Shown here: positions 22,935 through 33,402 of the stretch, one piece after another
Numbering within the stretch: the stretch's first letter is position 1
How the letters are laid out: each line of letters begins with the position of its first letter
NCBI GenBank assembly: GCA_026770025.1
Contig: JAMXDE010000028.1
Location: 248,001 to 312,000, forward strand
Reading direction: 5' to 3'
DNA: 64,000 bases
From: Craspedostauros australis
Taxonomy: Eukaryota > Bacillariophyta > Bacillariophyceae > Mastogloiales > Achnanthaceae
Notes under the pieces: generated by a model
Told to the model about the DNA's origin: nothing
Seen by the model: only the letters and a program-made list of their open reading frames with translations
Database searches by the model: none
Translations under genes and position numbers: made by a program

Positions 22935-24785
22935 AGCTTGGGGAAGGCGATATGTCCGTGCGGGGAGAGTAGATTATCCGCCAACAAGTTACGATTCTTT
23001 CACGGTGTGACTGGGTGCCGCAATTGATCGGCCTCGTCAGCGACCGATTGGTACTCGTGGTCTGCACTTCCAACTGATGATCATTGACATCCTGCCGCTG
23101 AAACCCCCCCCCCCCTTGAGCTGGTCGGTCTTCCCACTGTGATGCTGCTGCTTGATGGGATTGATGGGATTGATGCGATTGACGATGTGGTCTCCCTTTG
23201 GTGTTGCTTCCGCCAGCGTGGGCACTCGTACCCATGAATGTTGTTGACAGCAGACCAGTGCGGATTGTTTCGTTGTCGGATGTCTTTTTTGTGTTGGCTT
23301 TGTGACTGGTGATGTCTCTTGACGCCACTTGTTGGTCTTTTTGTTGATTGGCGCGAAGCGACTCAATTGATTAGATTAGATTCGTTTCGATTTTTTCGGA
23401 TCATACTGATCGAAGAAAATTGCCGATTCGCTATTGGATGACTCAGACGACTGTGGAGACGAAACAGCAGATTTGCTGAGAATCTCGTCCGAATCTGCGT
23501 TGTTGGAGAGGAACAGCGAGATTCGTTGACATTCGGGCCTTCACTCTTTCGCCACAGCAACCCACGGCGCGACATGAAAAGGCAAAAGGCATCCGCCGAC
23601 TTTGCCATCGTTGGCAACGAGGGACATCATGATGGTCCATGGGAAGAAGACGAAGCAATCACCCCTTCTCCACCACCAAAAACCAAACGTCCATCGAACG
23701 CTTTGATCGGCTCAACAGCCCCCGTCTCGGCTTCCAGGAGTGTTACGGTTGACCACAACAGCGACCAACTTGGGCCAAACCAAAACATTTCATTACTTGC
23801 GGAACCAACAACCAGAGCCGGAGAGACACAAGCTGTGAACTTGCTTGGGTTGGTTCGTGCGTTCGTACGTTCGTTTTTTCCACTTTCATACGCACGAGGA
23901 CTCTGCTTTCCTTTGCCATCAATACGAGTACCTCCGACAATAGCAATCACTTGCTCTGTCCGAAACCGACGATCCAAAGCAAGAGCAGGCCGGCAAGGAG
24001 CACGTTGCTCAGACGAAGGAGACAGGAAGGACTCTGATTCTCAGTTGATTGGGTATTGGGTATCGGACGTATCTCATTTGATTGGCTTTGCCGTTTGGCG
24101 TTGCCAGATCGTCCCGAGTCAAGCTGCCCCCCTGCTGCCAACGAACATCTTCCCCAGAGTCCTCGTTGTTTGAGCACAAGTCAGCCATCAACTCAGACAG
24201 AGCACCCTCTGGAGCAGGCCAACGACTCCTGTAACACTTCCGTCCGCCCTTTCATTCAACGCAGAGGTTGAATCAGAGCACAAAAAGGTCAAGGATCACA
24301 ATACCACGTCTATACTCGCATCTGCCGATACGGTGCGGCGCATGTGAGGATACCATTCCATTCACGTCAACATTCGCATTCATATCGACATCCACAGGTC
24401 AGTCAACAGTTACAGGATACGATACTACACTCTGCTCTCTAGAGTATGCAAGTCTCTATCTTCCTGGCAAAGTTCACATCAAAGCTCTCCAAGTTTGCAA
24501 CGGCAAGAGGAGAACGACCTTGGTCTCAATGGGATATCTCACGAAAAGATGATACCTACATTCATCCTCACAGCGTCTCTCACCATCACTTGCTCTCTCC
24601 CTCTCTCTTTGCACATGTATGCACACATAACTTTGCACACATGTTCTACTACATGCGCTTTTCCAGGCAGTGAAAAGCAGAGAGCATTCGTACTTGTACA
24701 GTACGAGTAAGCTGGACTTCAATCGTTTGCGGGAGCATTCACTTCGTGATAACCAACATTGACACGGCGTGTGCTCCCTGTCATC
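22935..24785. other. Intergenic between divergent genes; one weak ORF
   Basis: About 1.85 kb. It has a run of 12 C (23104-23115) and TACGAGTA at 23923 and 24702. A plus-strand ATG frame at 23574-24173 (MKRQKASADFAIVGNEG...) has a hydrophilic, Pro-rich first 80 residues, then loses protein-like character. It could be a first exon, but no partner exon was found, so it is not called as a gene. Confidence 0.35.
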
Positions 24786-27206
24786 ATGAGTCAACATCAA
24801 AGATCGCAACAGCAGCAGCAGCAGCAGCAACAGCAACAGCCGCCATCACAGCAACAAGGCCACCATTATCAAGCTCAGGCAGAACCTGAATCGTCTGATG
24901 CACTGCTTGCTCCGCATAGCTTCCATGGTGAAGTAGGCGGCGATGGGACTGACTCTTCCGCAGCGATCGGTACCAATGTGACCAACGACTTGATGAGAGT
25001 GTACGAGAGCATGATACAAAGCAAGACGCCGCAGATACCCATGGGATCCACTCAGCTTCAGGGAGGTTCTTCAGCACCAGGCCCGGGCCCAGCGGCAGAT
25101 CCGCATCAAGCAGCATTGTCCACACAACAACACAAGCCGCAGCATGCTTCCGCAACCCACCATCACCAGCAACAATCTCAGCAGCACCCATCGAACGCGT
25201 ATCATCCGCATACTCATGTGCATTTCGTTGCTGCCCCGGCCACTACGCACACGCCAGTTGCGAAATCAAATGCTCAGCAGCACATGAGTTACCCCGTTGC
25301 ACCGCCGGTTCCTACATATCCACCTGCGCAACATGGTCAAGACGCGCAGCACTATGCGCCCGGCCACCACGCGGCAGTCGGGGCGCAGGGATATCTTGGC
25401 GCGCCCCCAGTTGCTGCTGCAAATGCGGCATTCCTACCAACGATAACTGAGCATCACCAACTGGTCCAACCTGCACCCCAACAACCGCATCCAGGACAGC
25501 CTACGTTGATCGCCACTGCGCACGAGCTCAATCCGTCCGAGCAGAGCATCGCATCGGACTCGTCCGTGAAGGTGGAACCCAATGTCGAGGAGTCGACGCG
25601 GACGCATGAAGCCACCACCACGGCAGTGCGGGCTTCCTCGCGTCGCAAACGCTCTGCGGCCGCGTTGGATACCAATACAACACAAGCCAAAGCAAACAAG
25701 GCAGCATCCTCCACAGCCACGTCTGCCAGATCGAAACGAGGAGGCCGGAAGAAAGGCAAGGGCGCCGATGGTCGATGGTCGAAACGTTTCACATGGCCAG
25801 AGGACTTGCACAGAGACTTTGTGTCTGCCATCTTCGATGTTGGTTTGAAGCACTCCTCGCCGTCTACCATCCTGGAACATATGCCAAGGCACGAGCAGAT
25901 CACGACCGAGCGTATCAAAAGCCATCTGCAGAAGTACAGGCTGCATCGGGCCAAGTCAAAGAAGGAATTCATGGCCTGCTACGAGGGCTCCCTCACCAAA
26001 TTCCAAAGCCAGGGTCTTGCGCATGTCAAATCGATCGGCAGCGGCGAAGTGGCAGCACATGCCGCCTACTCCACCATCAACGAGGCCGGTCTTGCTCAAG
26101 ATGCGCCTGAGTCGCAACCGCCACCCGCGGAAGCCCCGGCACAAGCCCCAACACAGGTGCCGCCACAAGCACCCCCGCCATCACCGTCCGCGCAAATCCA
26201 AGACCATCACCAGCAACAAATTCAGACCCAGCAGTCGCACAACAATCACGTGCAACCGATATCCACACTGTCACACGGTGACGTTACGGTGGTGACAGCG
26301 AATTCATCCGCTGCGCCCCAATCTCCCAGAGACAAGCATGACAGCATTCGAGACAGCAACGATCGGTTGATGCTGCCGAAGCTGACCGATGCGGAAAAGG
26401 CCTCGCCGATGGGCGCCGCCATGGGCTACCTCATGGGACTGTTCTTCTCCCTGAAGCAACAGCTGATGATCCACCGCGCCGCCGAGGCCGCGAATCAGAA
26501 CGCTCCCGAGTTCAATACGCCGGTGCAGGCAGTCTACAGTGCATTCGTGGCACCGCCTGGTGCTGCGGAACTAAACACGCCGCTGCAGGGACATCTCGTG
26601 CCGGCCACAACGCCGACTCCCGCTGATTCGCAGCATCAGGCAACACCCCACCCCGCACAGCCCCACGTTCAGCCTGCCGTTGCTTTGCACGCAGCACTTC
26701 CGCCAACCCAACAACTTGCTACGACGGGGAACGCAACGGCAGCGTCTGTGATAGCATCGCCTCCTGCTTTCGACGCAAACAACCTGGTCGGGACGAAGAA
26801 ACCCGCCGCGACCGCCAGTATTTCCGCACCTTCCACGCGAACCAACCTGGAGGAGAACAATCTGATGAAGCGGGATATGCAGAATCAGATGGCCTTGCAG
26901 AACAAGATGAGAGCGCTGAAGCAGCAGGAGCTGAACAAGTACAGGTCGATCCCATCGAACCATGATCCGCAGCAAAAGCAAGGAGCTCCTTCGGATGGGG
27001 ACGCCGCGAACGCAACAACATCGTCCACGACGAATAGCAAAGATCCTACAAGCAGCAGCCATGATCAATATCAAGGCGCAGGCCCATCTGCGGCAGCCGA
27101 CGAGAGGGTTCACCGGCCAAGGGGTCTGTCACTGGGAGATTCCGATGAGTTTTGGAACACGGACATGGTCGACGAGCAGCTATTTGAGTTCTTGATGAAT
27201 GATTGA
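24786..27206 (+). CDS. GARP/Myb-like transcription factor, Gln/Pro-rich
   Basis: An 806-aa protein from the ATG at 24786; nine codons upstream begin only with TTG. One DNA-binding domain lies at about residues 330-395: RWSKRFTWPEDLHRDFVSAIFDVGLKHSSP...ITTERIKSHLQKYRLHR. This is the single Myb-like (GARP, SHLQKYR) fold of plant PHR and B-type ARR regulators, which is abundant in stramenopile algae. It is preceded by a basic RSKRGGRKKGK patch, a likely nuclear signal. The rest is low complexity: polyQ at residues 7-20, His/Gln/Pro/Ala-rich arms, a hydrophobic MGAAMGYLMGLFFSLKQQLMIHRA helix near 545, and a Gln-rich MQNQMALQNKMRALKQQELNKY helix that may dimerise. The acidic end (FWNTDMVDEQLFEFLMND) looks like an activation segment. 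Targets are unknown. Confidence 0.88.
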   Translation: MSQHQRSQQQQQQQQQQQPPSQQQGHHYQAQAEPESSDALLAPHSFHGEVGGDGTDSSAAIGTNVTNDLMRVYESMIQSKTPQIPMGSTQLQGGSSAPGPGPAADPHQAALSTQQHKPQHASATHHHQQQSQQHPSNAYHPHTHVHFVAAPATTHTPVAKSNAQQHMSYPVAPPVPTYPPAQHGQDAQHYAPGHHAAVGAQGYLGAPPVAAANAAFLPTITEHHQLVQPAPQQPHPGQPTLIATAHELNPSEQSIASDSSVKVEPNVEESTRTHEATTTAVRASSRRKRSAAALDTNTTQAKANKAASSTATSARSKRGGRKKGKGADGRWSKRFTWPEDLHRDFVSAIFDVGLKHSSPSTILEHMPRHEQITTERIKSHLQKYRLHRAKSKKEFMACYEGSLTKFQSQGLAHVKSIGSGEVAAHAAYSTINEAGLAQDAPESQPPPAEAPAQAPTQVPPQAPPPSPSAQIQDHHQQQIQTQQSHNNHVQPISTLSHGDVTVVTANSSAAPQSPRDKHDSIRDSNDRLMLPKLTDAEKASPMGAAMGYLMGLFFSLKQQLMIHRAAEAANQNAPEFNTPVQAVYSAFVAPPGAAELNTPLQGHLVPATTPTPADSQHQATPHPAQPHVQPAVALHAALPPTQQLATTGNATAASVIASPPAFDANNLVGTKKPAATASISAPSTRTNLEENNLMKRDMQNQMALQNKMRALKQQELNKYRSIPSNHDPQQKQGAPSDGDAANATTSSTTNSKDPTSSSHDQYQGAGPSAAADERVHRPRGLSLGDSDEFWNTDMVDEQLFEFLMND

Positions 27207-27402
27207 TGACAAAATTGATGAATCAACACGCCAGTAACCATGGCCATCGTCGACACCATTTGCCACACTGAAGGGGGATCTGCAAACGAGGAATCGTTGA
27301 GCTTTGGCAGTCGGTGCAAACCTAACGTGGGATCGCACATACCATACGTAGTGTAATTTAGAGCAATACTCTTGTGAAGAACTACTCTCTGTCTCTCTGG
27401 GG

Positions 27403-27420
27403 AGAGAGTATTGTATTCTA
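27403..27420. repeat. Target-site duplication, 3' side of the LINE
   Basis: AGAGAGTATTGTATTCTA, identical to 36236-36253. It abuts the ATAATAATAA tail of the element. Confidence 0.92.
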
Positions 27421-27642
27421 ATAATAATAACGCACTGATTATCCCCTCCCACGAGGGTCGCCTCGAAAGCTTTAACGTCGCCGGCATACAGCGAGCCCTC
27501 ACGGGCCGACTGCGCTCGAACGACCTACCTAGATCCCTCACATCTTGGTATACCATGGCTTGTCAACTCCACGGGCCATCAAACATACCGCACTGGGCAC
27601 CCAGCTGTCACTGTGGCGCACTTCACACTCATTTTTCTGTTG

Positions 27643-30600
27643 TCACGAAAGTCGTCGTCGCCGGGCCCTGCGACCTGTCGCATCCTGCCTTGCTCCGCCG
27701 CCTTTCCGCTTGTGATGTCGTGGGGTGTGGGCGAGTGCACGTCGCCGCAACCCTGCTTGCCTGGCCGCCCGTACATGCCGCACCCACAACATCTGGTTCT
27801 CCGCCGATTGCGCTCGTACCGCTGCCTCCGTTGTGTGAGTCAGCAGGCGAGCGTCATCACCACCGATCCCTTGTACTCCTTGTCGCCACTCTTCTCGGAC
27901 TGCTATCGCGGCCTCCCGCCATATCACAGCCGCCGTGGCTGCCTGTTCGCTGTCATGGAGCACCTTGTTGCGTGCCATCCACGCCTTCCATCGCACTTCC
28001 CACAAACCCACCATTGCCTTTGCGATCCAATTTGCCGGGCGTCCCGGTTGGCCACTGATCTCCATTGTGCTTTCCTGGATTCGTTGCCACCTCGCGGACC
28101 ATCGGCCTCGTACCATCATTCCCCACCCTATTTCTTGCTGTTCCGCCATCGCCTGTTGCAGCTGATAACCCGCCTCCATTTGGACTTCCCGTCCCTCGCT
28201 CCACGCCCCGACTTGCTTCACCATTGCTCTAACCATCAGGCCGTCTCCTCGTGCTGCCATCATCTCAGTTTCCCACTCCTTCATCGCCGTTCGTCGCACT
28301 GACACCGCCAACGGATGCTGGCACTGCATGACATGCTCCGTGGTCTCCTCCTGGTCTTTGCATATTGGGCACCTGTCGCCGCTCCAGAACTTCCACTTCC
28401 GCATGTTGCGCCCGACTGGCCCAAAACTGCACGCATGCTTCGCCACCCATTTCCGGCGTGCTGGCTTCAGGTAGGCCATCGCGATTGCAGCCGCTGTGAC
28501 ATCTACCTTCTTCGCTTCGCCCTTCTGGATCCGGCCCACCTTGCGCTGCCACTGCACTGTCCTTTGTCCTTGGACATACTTGCGAATCATCGCCGTGGCA
28601 TTCGTGCAGACCTTCCTGTCGTCGAGCCATATCGCCCACTCGGCCTCGTATCCCTCTTCGTCGGCATACTCTATATCAGCCGAATGTGCTGCCCCCGCCG
28701 CCTTGTCAACGTCGTCATTCCATTCTGCAAACTCGTCCCTCGCCACTCCTCGGTCTCGCTCCAGCTGATGGCCGTACACATGCCGATACTCTAAAGTCAC
28801 CGTCAGCCGCCTTTGAATTCGTCGTATCTCGCGAATGACGTCAAAGTGCTGCACTGCCGTGCTGACGTCCCGCGTGTACTGCACCGCGTGGATTCCAGCC
28901 ATCTTATTGTCGCAAGCGACCACGATGACCTTCCCCGTCACTGCGTGCTTCATGTCGTGGCGTTGAATGATGTCTTCCACTTTGCGAAGAGCCTGCACAA
29001 TGCCACCAAGTTCTGCGCGATAGGCGCTCTGCACTTCGGCCCGGCCCGGCACTGGTCCTGCTGCTGACACTCTGCCTTTCCGCCGCCCTCGCACGTTGAG
29101 CGAGTACGCCGCAGTACTCCTGCCGTTCTTGAACGACCCGTCAGTGCTCACCACTGCCTTCCCTTGTACCACTGCCTCCAGCCACAGCTTCTCCGCATGC
29201 CTTGAATTCGTGCGGCTTTTTGTCCTGTGCTTCCGCACTCTTCCCCCGATTCCTACCACTCGTAAGCAACCTCCTCGCTCTCGCACGTGGACCCCTCTCC
29301 AATCTGTCGGCGGGTCCTTCGTCACATTCGTCGTGCCTGCGTACTCTTCCATGCCCGGCACCGCTCCTGCTTTAGCACCCCACTGTCTCCATTCTCGCAC
29401 GTTCTCTCGGAGCCATATCACCTTGCGATTGTCGCTCATCATGGCGCTTACTTGGTCCACGTCCCATGCCGTACTCGTCCGTGCTGTCTTCGCCACTTTT
29501 CGTAACGCCTGCCTCCACAGCGCCCAGTCCTTCTTGGGGACGTTGCCCTGCCTTGGCCAGCTGACATGTTGCCGTCCTCGCCATGTGCCTTCATCGCAGA
29601 TCCTTTGGTGCGCCACGACTCCACCGTGCTTCTCGTCCACCACATCCGCCACGCTGACCACTTTCATGATCATTCGGCATCTGTTCAGTCGAGATCGTTG
29701 GGCCCGGCTATATCCTGCTGCTTGGAATGCCACCGATAGCCACTCATCCTTGTCGTGGATGAGTGCTGCTGTCTCGGTCTTCTCTCGGATCCGGATATTG
29801 CATTCATTGGCCTCGCGCCACACCGTTTTTGCCCAGCATGCCGTAGCCAGGAATTCCCATTCGTTGTACTTGACTTCGAACATGGACGCTCCGGCCCCGA
29901 CCTCCGTCTTCATCGCTTGTATGCATCCCCGCATCAGTTTGCCTGTCATGGTCGCTCTGTTGCCGTGCTCGAGCATCATCTTCATATGTTCCACCACTTG
30001 TGTGGTGTGAAGCTCGTGAAGATTCGCCCCTAGCCACTCGTCCGTCGCGTAGGCCATTTCCCTTGGAAACCCCCGGTTGAGACCAATCTTTGACATCATC
30101 GTCTTCCAGACTGGCTTCATAATCCTGTTGCATTGTTCCCTCGATAGTTGTGCCACTGGCAGCACATATTCCAGCTTTTTCATCAGAACTGTCCGTATCG
30201 CCGTCTCCGCATCTTCCTGTCGCATACGCCACGACTTCACATTCTCAACCCACTTCTCCGCCTTGCTTCGTAGTGTGGCCTCTATCGCCGACCCGTTGCC
30301 ATCGGGCGCGAGCTTCACACCTAATGTTTCGAATGCTTGCTCGCTTCCGCTCCTTGGCATCGCTTGCGGTACTCCCGTAGTCCCCTTCATCATCAGCTTG
30401 GCTGGCGTCTCTGCGTCCGTCGCATATCGCCACGTGCCGTCGCTGTTCCACTTGAAATCGACAGCCCACCACATACATTTTTCCACCACCAGTGCGCCGC
30501 CTGTCGCTCTTGCCAAGCTCTCCCACGATTGTACACTCCGCTGCATGCGCTGGATCGTTTGTTGTACGTCCTCGCCTTCCCGTGCGTTTACCACCAAATC

Positions 30601-33402
30601 CGTGTCATCCACAAATGCATACCCCACCATCTCCACTTCTTCTCCACTCGCCGCTGTTCGGAAGCTGGCTGTGTGCCCTTCTCGTTTCATGATTTCCAGT
30701 ACTGGTGATGAGATCACTGCCCATATCACCGGCCCTGCTCCATTCCCTTGGTAAATACCCTGCATTGGTACCACCCATCGCTTGCCTCCGTACGTGAGTC
30801 GAGATTCGCCGTACGCAGTCCTGATGTAGTGCTCAAGTTGCTGGAGTGTGCTGAACATACACACCACTTCCGATTGCGCTATCCCTTGCCTTTGCAATCC
30901 CAATGATGCCACCGTGTGCACGATTCGATCGTAGCAGCTCTTGAGATCATTGGTGCAAAGCACTGTTGGCACTCGCACCTGTCTGGCCCAGTCCAACGTG
31001 AGCTGCTTATTCAGCGCATGGTCGATTGCTCGATGCCGTTTGCGGCTACCATACTGTTCTTCAGCAAATCCGTTTTGCTGTTCCGCCTGATGCGCAGCCT
31101 TGCGCCCGATGGCCTTGTTCGCAAAATTGAAATCCGCTTCGAATAGCACAATGGTCCTCAGCTTGTCAACTCTGAAGCTGTTCGCTTTCTTCATCAGCTC
31201 CACATCTGTGCCTTGTCGCCATCGCTGGTACGAGTAGCCGCTTACCATCGCGATCGAAGTCATGCTTGCTTCAAACTCCGAATTCCTTCGATGGTGCGCT
31301 ATAGCTTTGAAATGGCCAAAATGCAGCCCCGATGGTCCTGCCGACGTGTCCTCCTTGGCTCTTTTCCATCCTTGCTGGAACTCCTTCGTTGTCATTCCTG
31401 CTGGTATGCTCCGGCTTGCTACCGATTTCAGCCCTTGTAGGAGCTTTGCGGCGCCTTCATCAACCCATGGTCGTGGTGTGTAGCTTCCGTTGAGCGTTTG
31501 CTCCGCCGCTTCGGTCACCCCGAGATACCCGAATTCTCTTGCCAGCTGGCCGTGCATGAACGGCGTGTTCTCGGTTTGCCGAAATCGTTTCTTGTTTTCT
31601 TCCATGCATCCTTTCTCGATGTCTTCTTTGCTGGTCCGTTCCACCCACTGCCCGTTCCCGTCCGGTGCTATCACCATGGATATACCTGCCGTTGCATTTT
31701 CGCCTGTGGCCATTCGTATCCTCCGATATGTTGCCCGCACTCTCTCCTTCGTCCTCAGCTGACGTAGTTGCTGCGATGTCGCTTCTCCAACCTCTCTTTC
31801 TTCTCTTCCTCTGTTGTGGCTTCGCTGCTGTTCCCCTCTTCGTCTCATTTCCTCCCCGCCTCTCGCTTCCGCTAGTCCTTCTAACCAGTTCTCTCTTGCT
31901 TTCGTTGCTCTTGTTCTGAACTGCTTAAGGTTCCCATACGCCGATTCCTGTTCCTTTGCTACCTCCTCGTTGGCACATCTCATCAGTTCTTGTACCTTAC
32001 GCGTTTCCCCTGCTCTCTTCGCCAGTCTCACGATGGTCTTCGACGAGATGTTGGCTCCTCGTTGCTTTCTCACCACGTTGTTCCACAGTCCGATGTTGGC
32101 TTCAATCCGTTTGTACTCTTTCGAGTACGGTATGCCTCCCATCCTTAGTCTACGGCAGGCCTTGTCGGCTTTCCATATTCCTTCCACGCGAATTCTGTCA
32201 AGTTTCTCTGCCTCCTTCTCCATTTTTGTCGTCCATTCTTCTGATGCCGCTTGTTCCAGTCGGAACGCCCGTGTCCTTGCTTTGTGTTGTTTCAAGTGCG
32301 CTTCGTAGGCTTCGTTGAACTTCTGCACAATCCTTGGGTCTTCTGTCTTCACTCTCCTCGACACCGCCTTGCGCAAGTTTGGCATTGATTGCCCGAGCAC
32401 CGCGATCATGCTGACGTCGATCCACAGGCATCGGTGGTCTGCTTGCCTCATTTGTATCCCCTCGTCCCATTCGCTTGCTCCTGCCCCTTCAATCCGAACT
32501 CCTGCTGTAGCGAAGATTCCGTCGATAGGCACTTTCCCTAGTCGATGCGTTGGCAATCGACTGACTTCTTCACCTGCGCATTCCATCGTGTTGGTTAGCC
32601 CTGTGGCCTCTTGGAATTGCCGCATAGTGGCCGAATTCGTGTCTTCGTTGCAGTCCATTGCCACGATTACATGGTCGCCTTCCGCTCTCCACGCCTGAAT
32701 CGCTTTCTGAAGGTCCTCTATCATCGCCGCTCGGGGCTCCTTGTCCATCTTCTTCTCATTGAAGTACCGCCGCTGTTGTGCGTGTGTGTTCAAGAATCCC
32801 TTACTTCGTGGTCTGCACGGTCTATACGCTGTTACCACTCGGAGCGTTTGCTGATTTGCTCTGCGGTATCGTTGCCACACCCATCGCCCCAACTTGGTTG
32901 GGTCTTCGCCTTGGCCCATGATGCGAATTGCCGCTTGGAATCTGCTGATCATTGCCACTCCTCCCCACTGTTTGCTTTGCGTGGGTTCGTTGGTCGTGTT
33001 ATTCGCCGTCTTCGCCACTGCCGTTCCTGTTGGCCACCATTCCTGTATCCGCCCTTTGAGTGTGTGCTCTGTTGATGTCGTCCTCCAGTCCACATTCACC
33101 TCTGTGATCCCGAATACATCGAATTCGCCTTCGTTCATCCACCTCTTCAATCCTTCGTCAACTGCTCCTGGTCTCCTTCCGAGTCCTCCGAAGTTCTGCA
33201 ACCCTATCCTCAGTTGCCCCGTTCGCTTCCTCAGCATTCTCCTCCTCACCCGAGTCATCCTTCCCCCTTCGTTCGTATCCTGTCGTCTGCTGCTGTTGGG
33301 TTGTTGCGGTATAACCTCCCGATCCGCAGGGGCTTGTTGTGGGCTCTGAGTCGTTCGTCGTGCTGCCACCGACTGTTGCTCTTGCCCTTCTGGTCTAACC
33401 AT
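27643..33402 (-). CDS. LINE ORF2: endonuclease, reverse transcriptase, RNase H
   Basis: About 1919 aa from the ATG at 33402; the frame is open to 33465 but only from a GTG. The APE-type endonuclease comes first: LQNFGG, FGITEVN, VTAYRP, AMDCNED, PIDGIFAT and ADHRCLWID hold its Asn/Glu/Tyr/Asp/His catalytic set. The reverse transcriptase has motif A NDLKSCYDRI, motif B QGNGAGPVIW and the catalytic YAFVDDTDLV (about residue 930). The RNase H has VVSTDGSFKNG, YRAELGGI, ACDNKMAG and a late HVYGHQ (about 1420-1570). Near residue 1690 is CPICKDQEETTEHVMQC, the Cys/His finger often seen at LINE C-termini. All catalytic residues I can check are present. It performs target-primed reverse transcription in the nucleus. 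Confidence 0.93.
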   Translation of the reverse strand: MVRPEGQEQQSVAARRTTQSPQQAPADREVIPQQPNSSRRQDTNEGGRMTRVRRRMLRKRTGQLRIGLQNFGGLGRRPGAVDEGLKRWMNEGEFDVFGITEVNVDWRTTSTEHTLKGRIQEWWPTGTAVAKTANNTTNEPTQSKQWGGVAMISRFQAAIRIMGQGEDPTKLGRWVWQRYRRANQQTLRVVTAYRPCRPRSKGFLNTHAQQRRYFNEKKMDKEPRAAMIEDLQKAIQAWRAEGDHVIVAMDCNEDTNSATMRQFQEATGLTNTMECAGEEVSRLPTHRLGKVPIDGIFATAGVRIEGAGASEWDEGIQMRQADHRCLWIDVSMIAVLGQSMPNLRKAVSRRVKTEDPRIVQKFNEAYEAHLKQHKARTRAFRLEQAASEEWTTKMEKEAEKLDRIRVEGIWKADKACRRLRMGGIPYSKEYKRIEANIGLWNNVVRKQRGANISSKTIVRLAKRAGETRKVQELMRCANEEVAKEQESAYGNLKQFRTRATKARENWLEGLAEARGGEEMRRRGEQQRSHNRGREEREVGEATSQQLRQLRTKERVRATYRRIRMATGENATAGISMVIAPDGNGQWVERTSKEDIEKGCMEENKKRFRQTENTPFMHGQLAREFGYLGVTEAAEQTLNGSYTPRPWVDEGAAKLLQGLKSVASRSIPAGMTTKEFQQGWKRAKEDTSAGPSGLHFGHFKAIAHHRRNSEFEASMTSIAMVSGYSYQRWRQGTDVELMKKANSFRVDKLRTIVLFEADFNFANKAIGRKAAHQAEQQNGFAEEQYGSRKRHRAIDHALNKQLTLDWARQVRVPTVLCTNDLKSCYDRIVHTVASLGLQRQGIAQSEVVCMFSTLQQLEHYIRTAYGESRLTYGGKRWVVPMQGIYQGNGAGPVIWAVISSPVLEIMKREGHTASFRTAASGEEVEMVGYAFVDDTDLVVNAREGEDVQQTIQRMQRSVQSWESLARATGGALVVEKCMWWAVDFKWNSDGTWRYATDAETPAKLMMKGTTGVPQAMPRSGSEQAFETLGVKLAPDGNGSAIEATLRSKAEKWVENVKSWRMRQEDAETAIRTVLMKKLEYVLPVAQLSREQCNRIMKPVWKTMMSKIGLNRGFPREMAYATDEWLGANLHELHTTQVVEHMKMMLEHGNRATMTGKLMRGCIQAMKTEVGAGASMFEVKYNEWEFLATACWAKTVWREANECNIRIREKTETAALIHDKDEWLSVAFQAAGYSRAQRSRLNRCRMIMKVVSVADVVDEKHGGVVAHQRICDEGTWRGRQHVSWPRQGNVPKKDWALWRQALRKVAKTARTSTAWDVDQVSAMMSDNRKVIWLRENVREWRQWGAKAGAVPGMEEYAGTTNVTKDPPTDWRGVHVRERGGCLRVVGIGGRVRKHRTKSRTNSRHAEKLWLEAVVQGKAVVSTDGSFKNGRSTAAYSLNVRGRRKGRVSAAGPVPGRAEVQSAYRAELGGIVQALRKVEDIIQRHDMKHAVTGKVIVVACDNKMAGIHAVQYTRDVSTAVQHFDVIREIRRIQRRLTVTLEYRHVYGHQLERDRGVARDEFAEWNDDVDKAAGAAHSADIEYADEEGYEAEWAIWLDDRKVCTNATAMIRKYVQGQRTVQWQRKVGRIQKGEAKKVDVTAAAIAMAYLKPARRKWVAKHACSFGPVGRNMRKWKFWSGDRCPICKDQEETTEHVMQCQHPLAVSVRRTAMKEWETEMMAARGDGLMVRAMVKQVGAWSEGREVQMEAGYQLQQAMAEQQEIGWGMMVRGRWSARWQRIQESTMEISGQPGRPANWIAKAMVGLWEVRWKAWMARNKVLHDSEQAATAAVIWREAAIAVREEWRQGVQGIGGDDARLLTHTTEAAVRAQSAENQMLWVRHVRAARQAGLRRRALAHTPRHHKRKGGGARQDATGRRARRRRLS

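Noticed and set aside
23574-24173. A hypothetical gene with a hydrophilic start (MKRQKASADF...)
   Set aside because: Only the first part looks protein-like, and no partner exon or family similarity was found.
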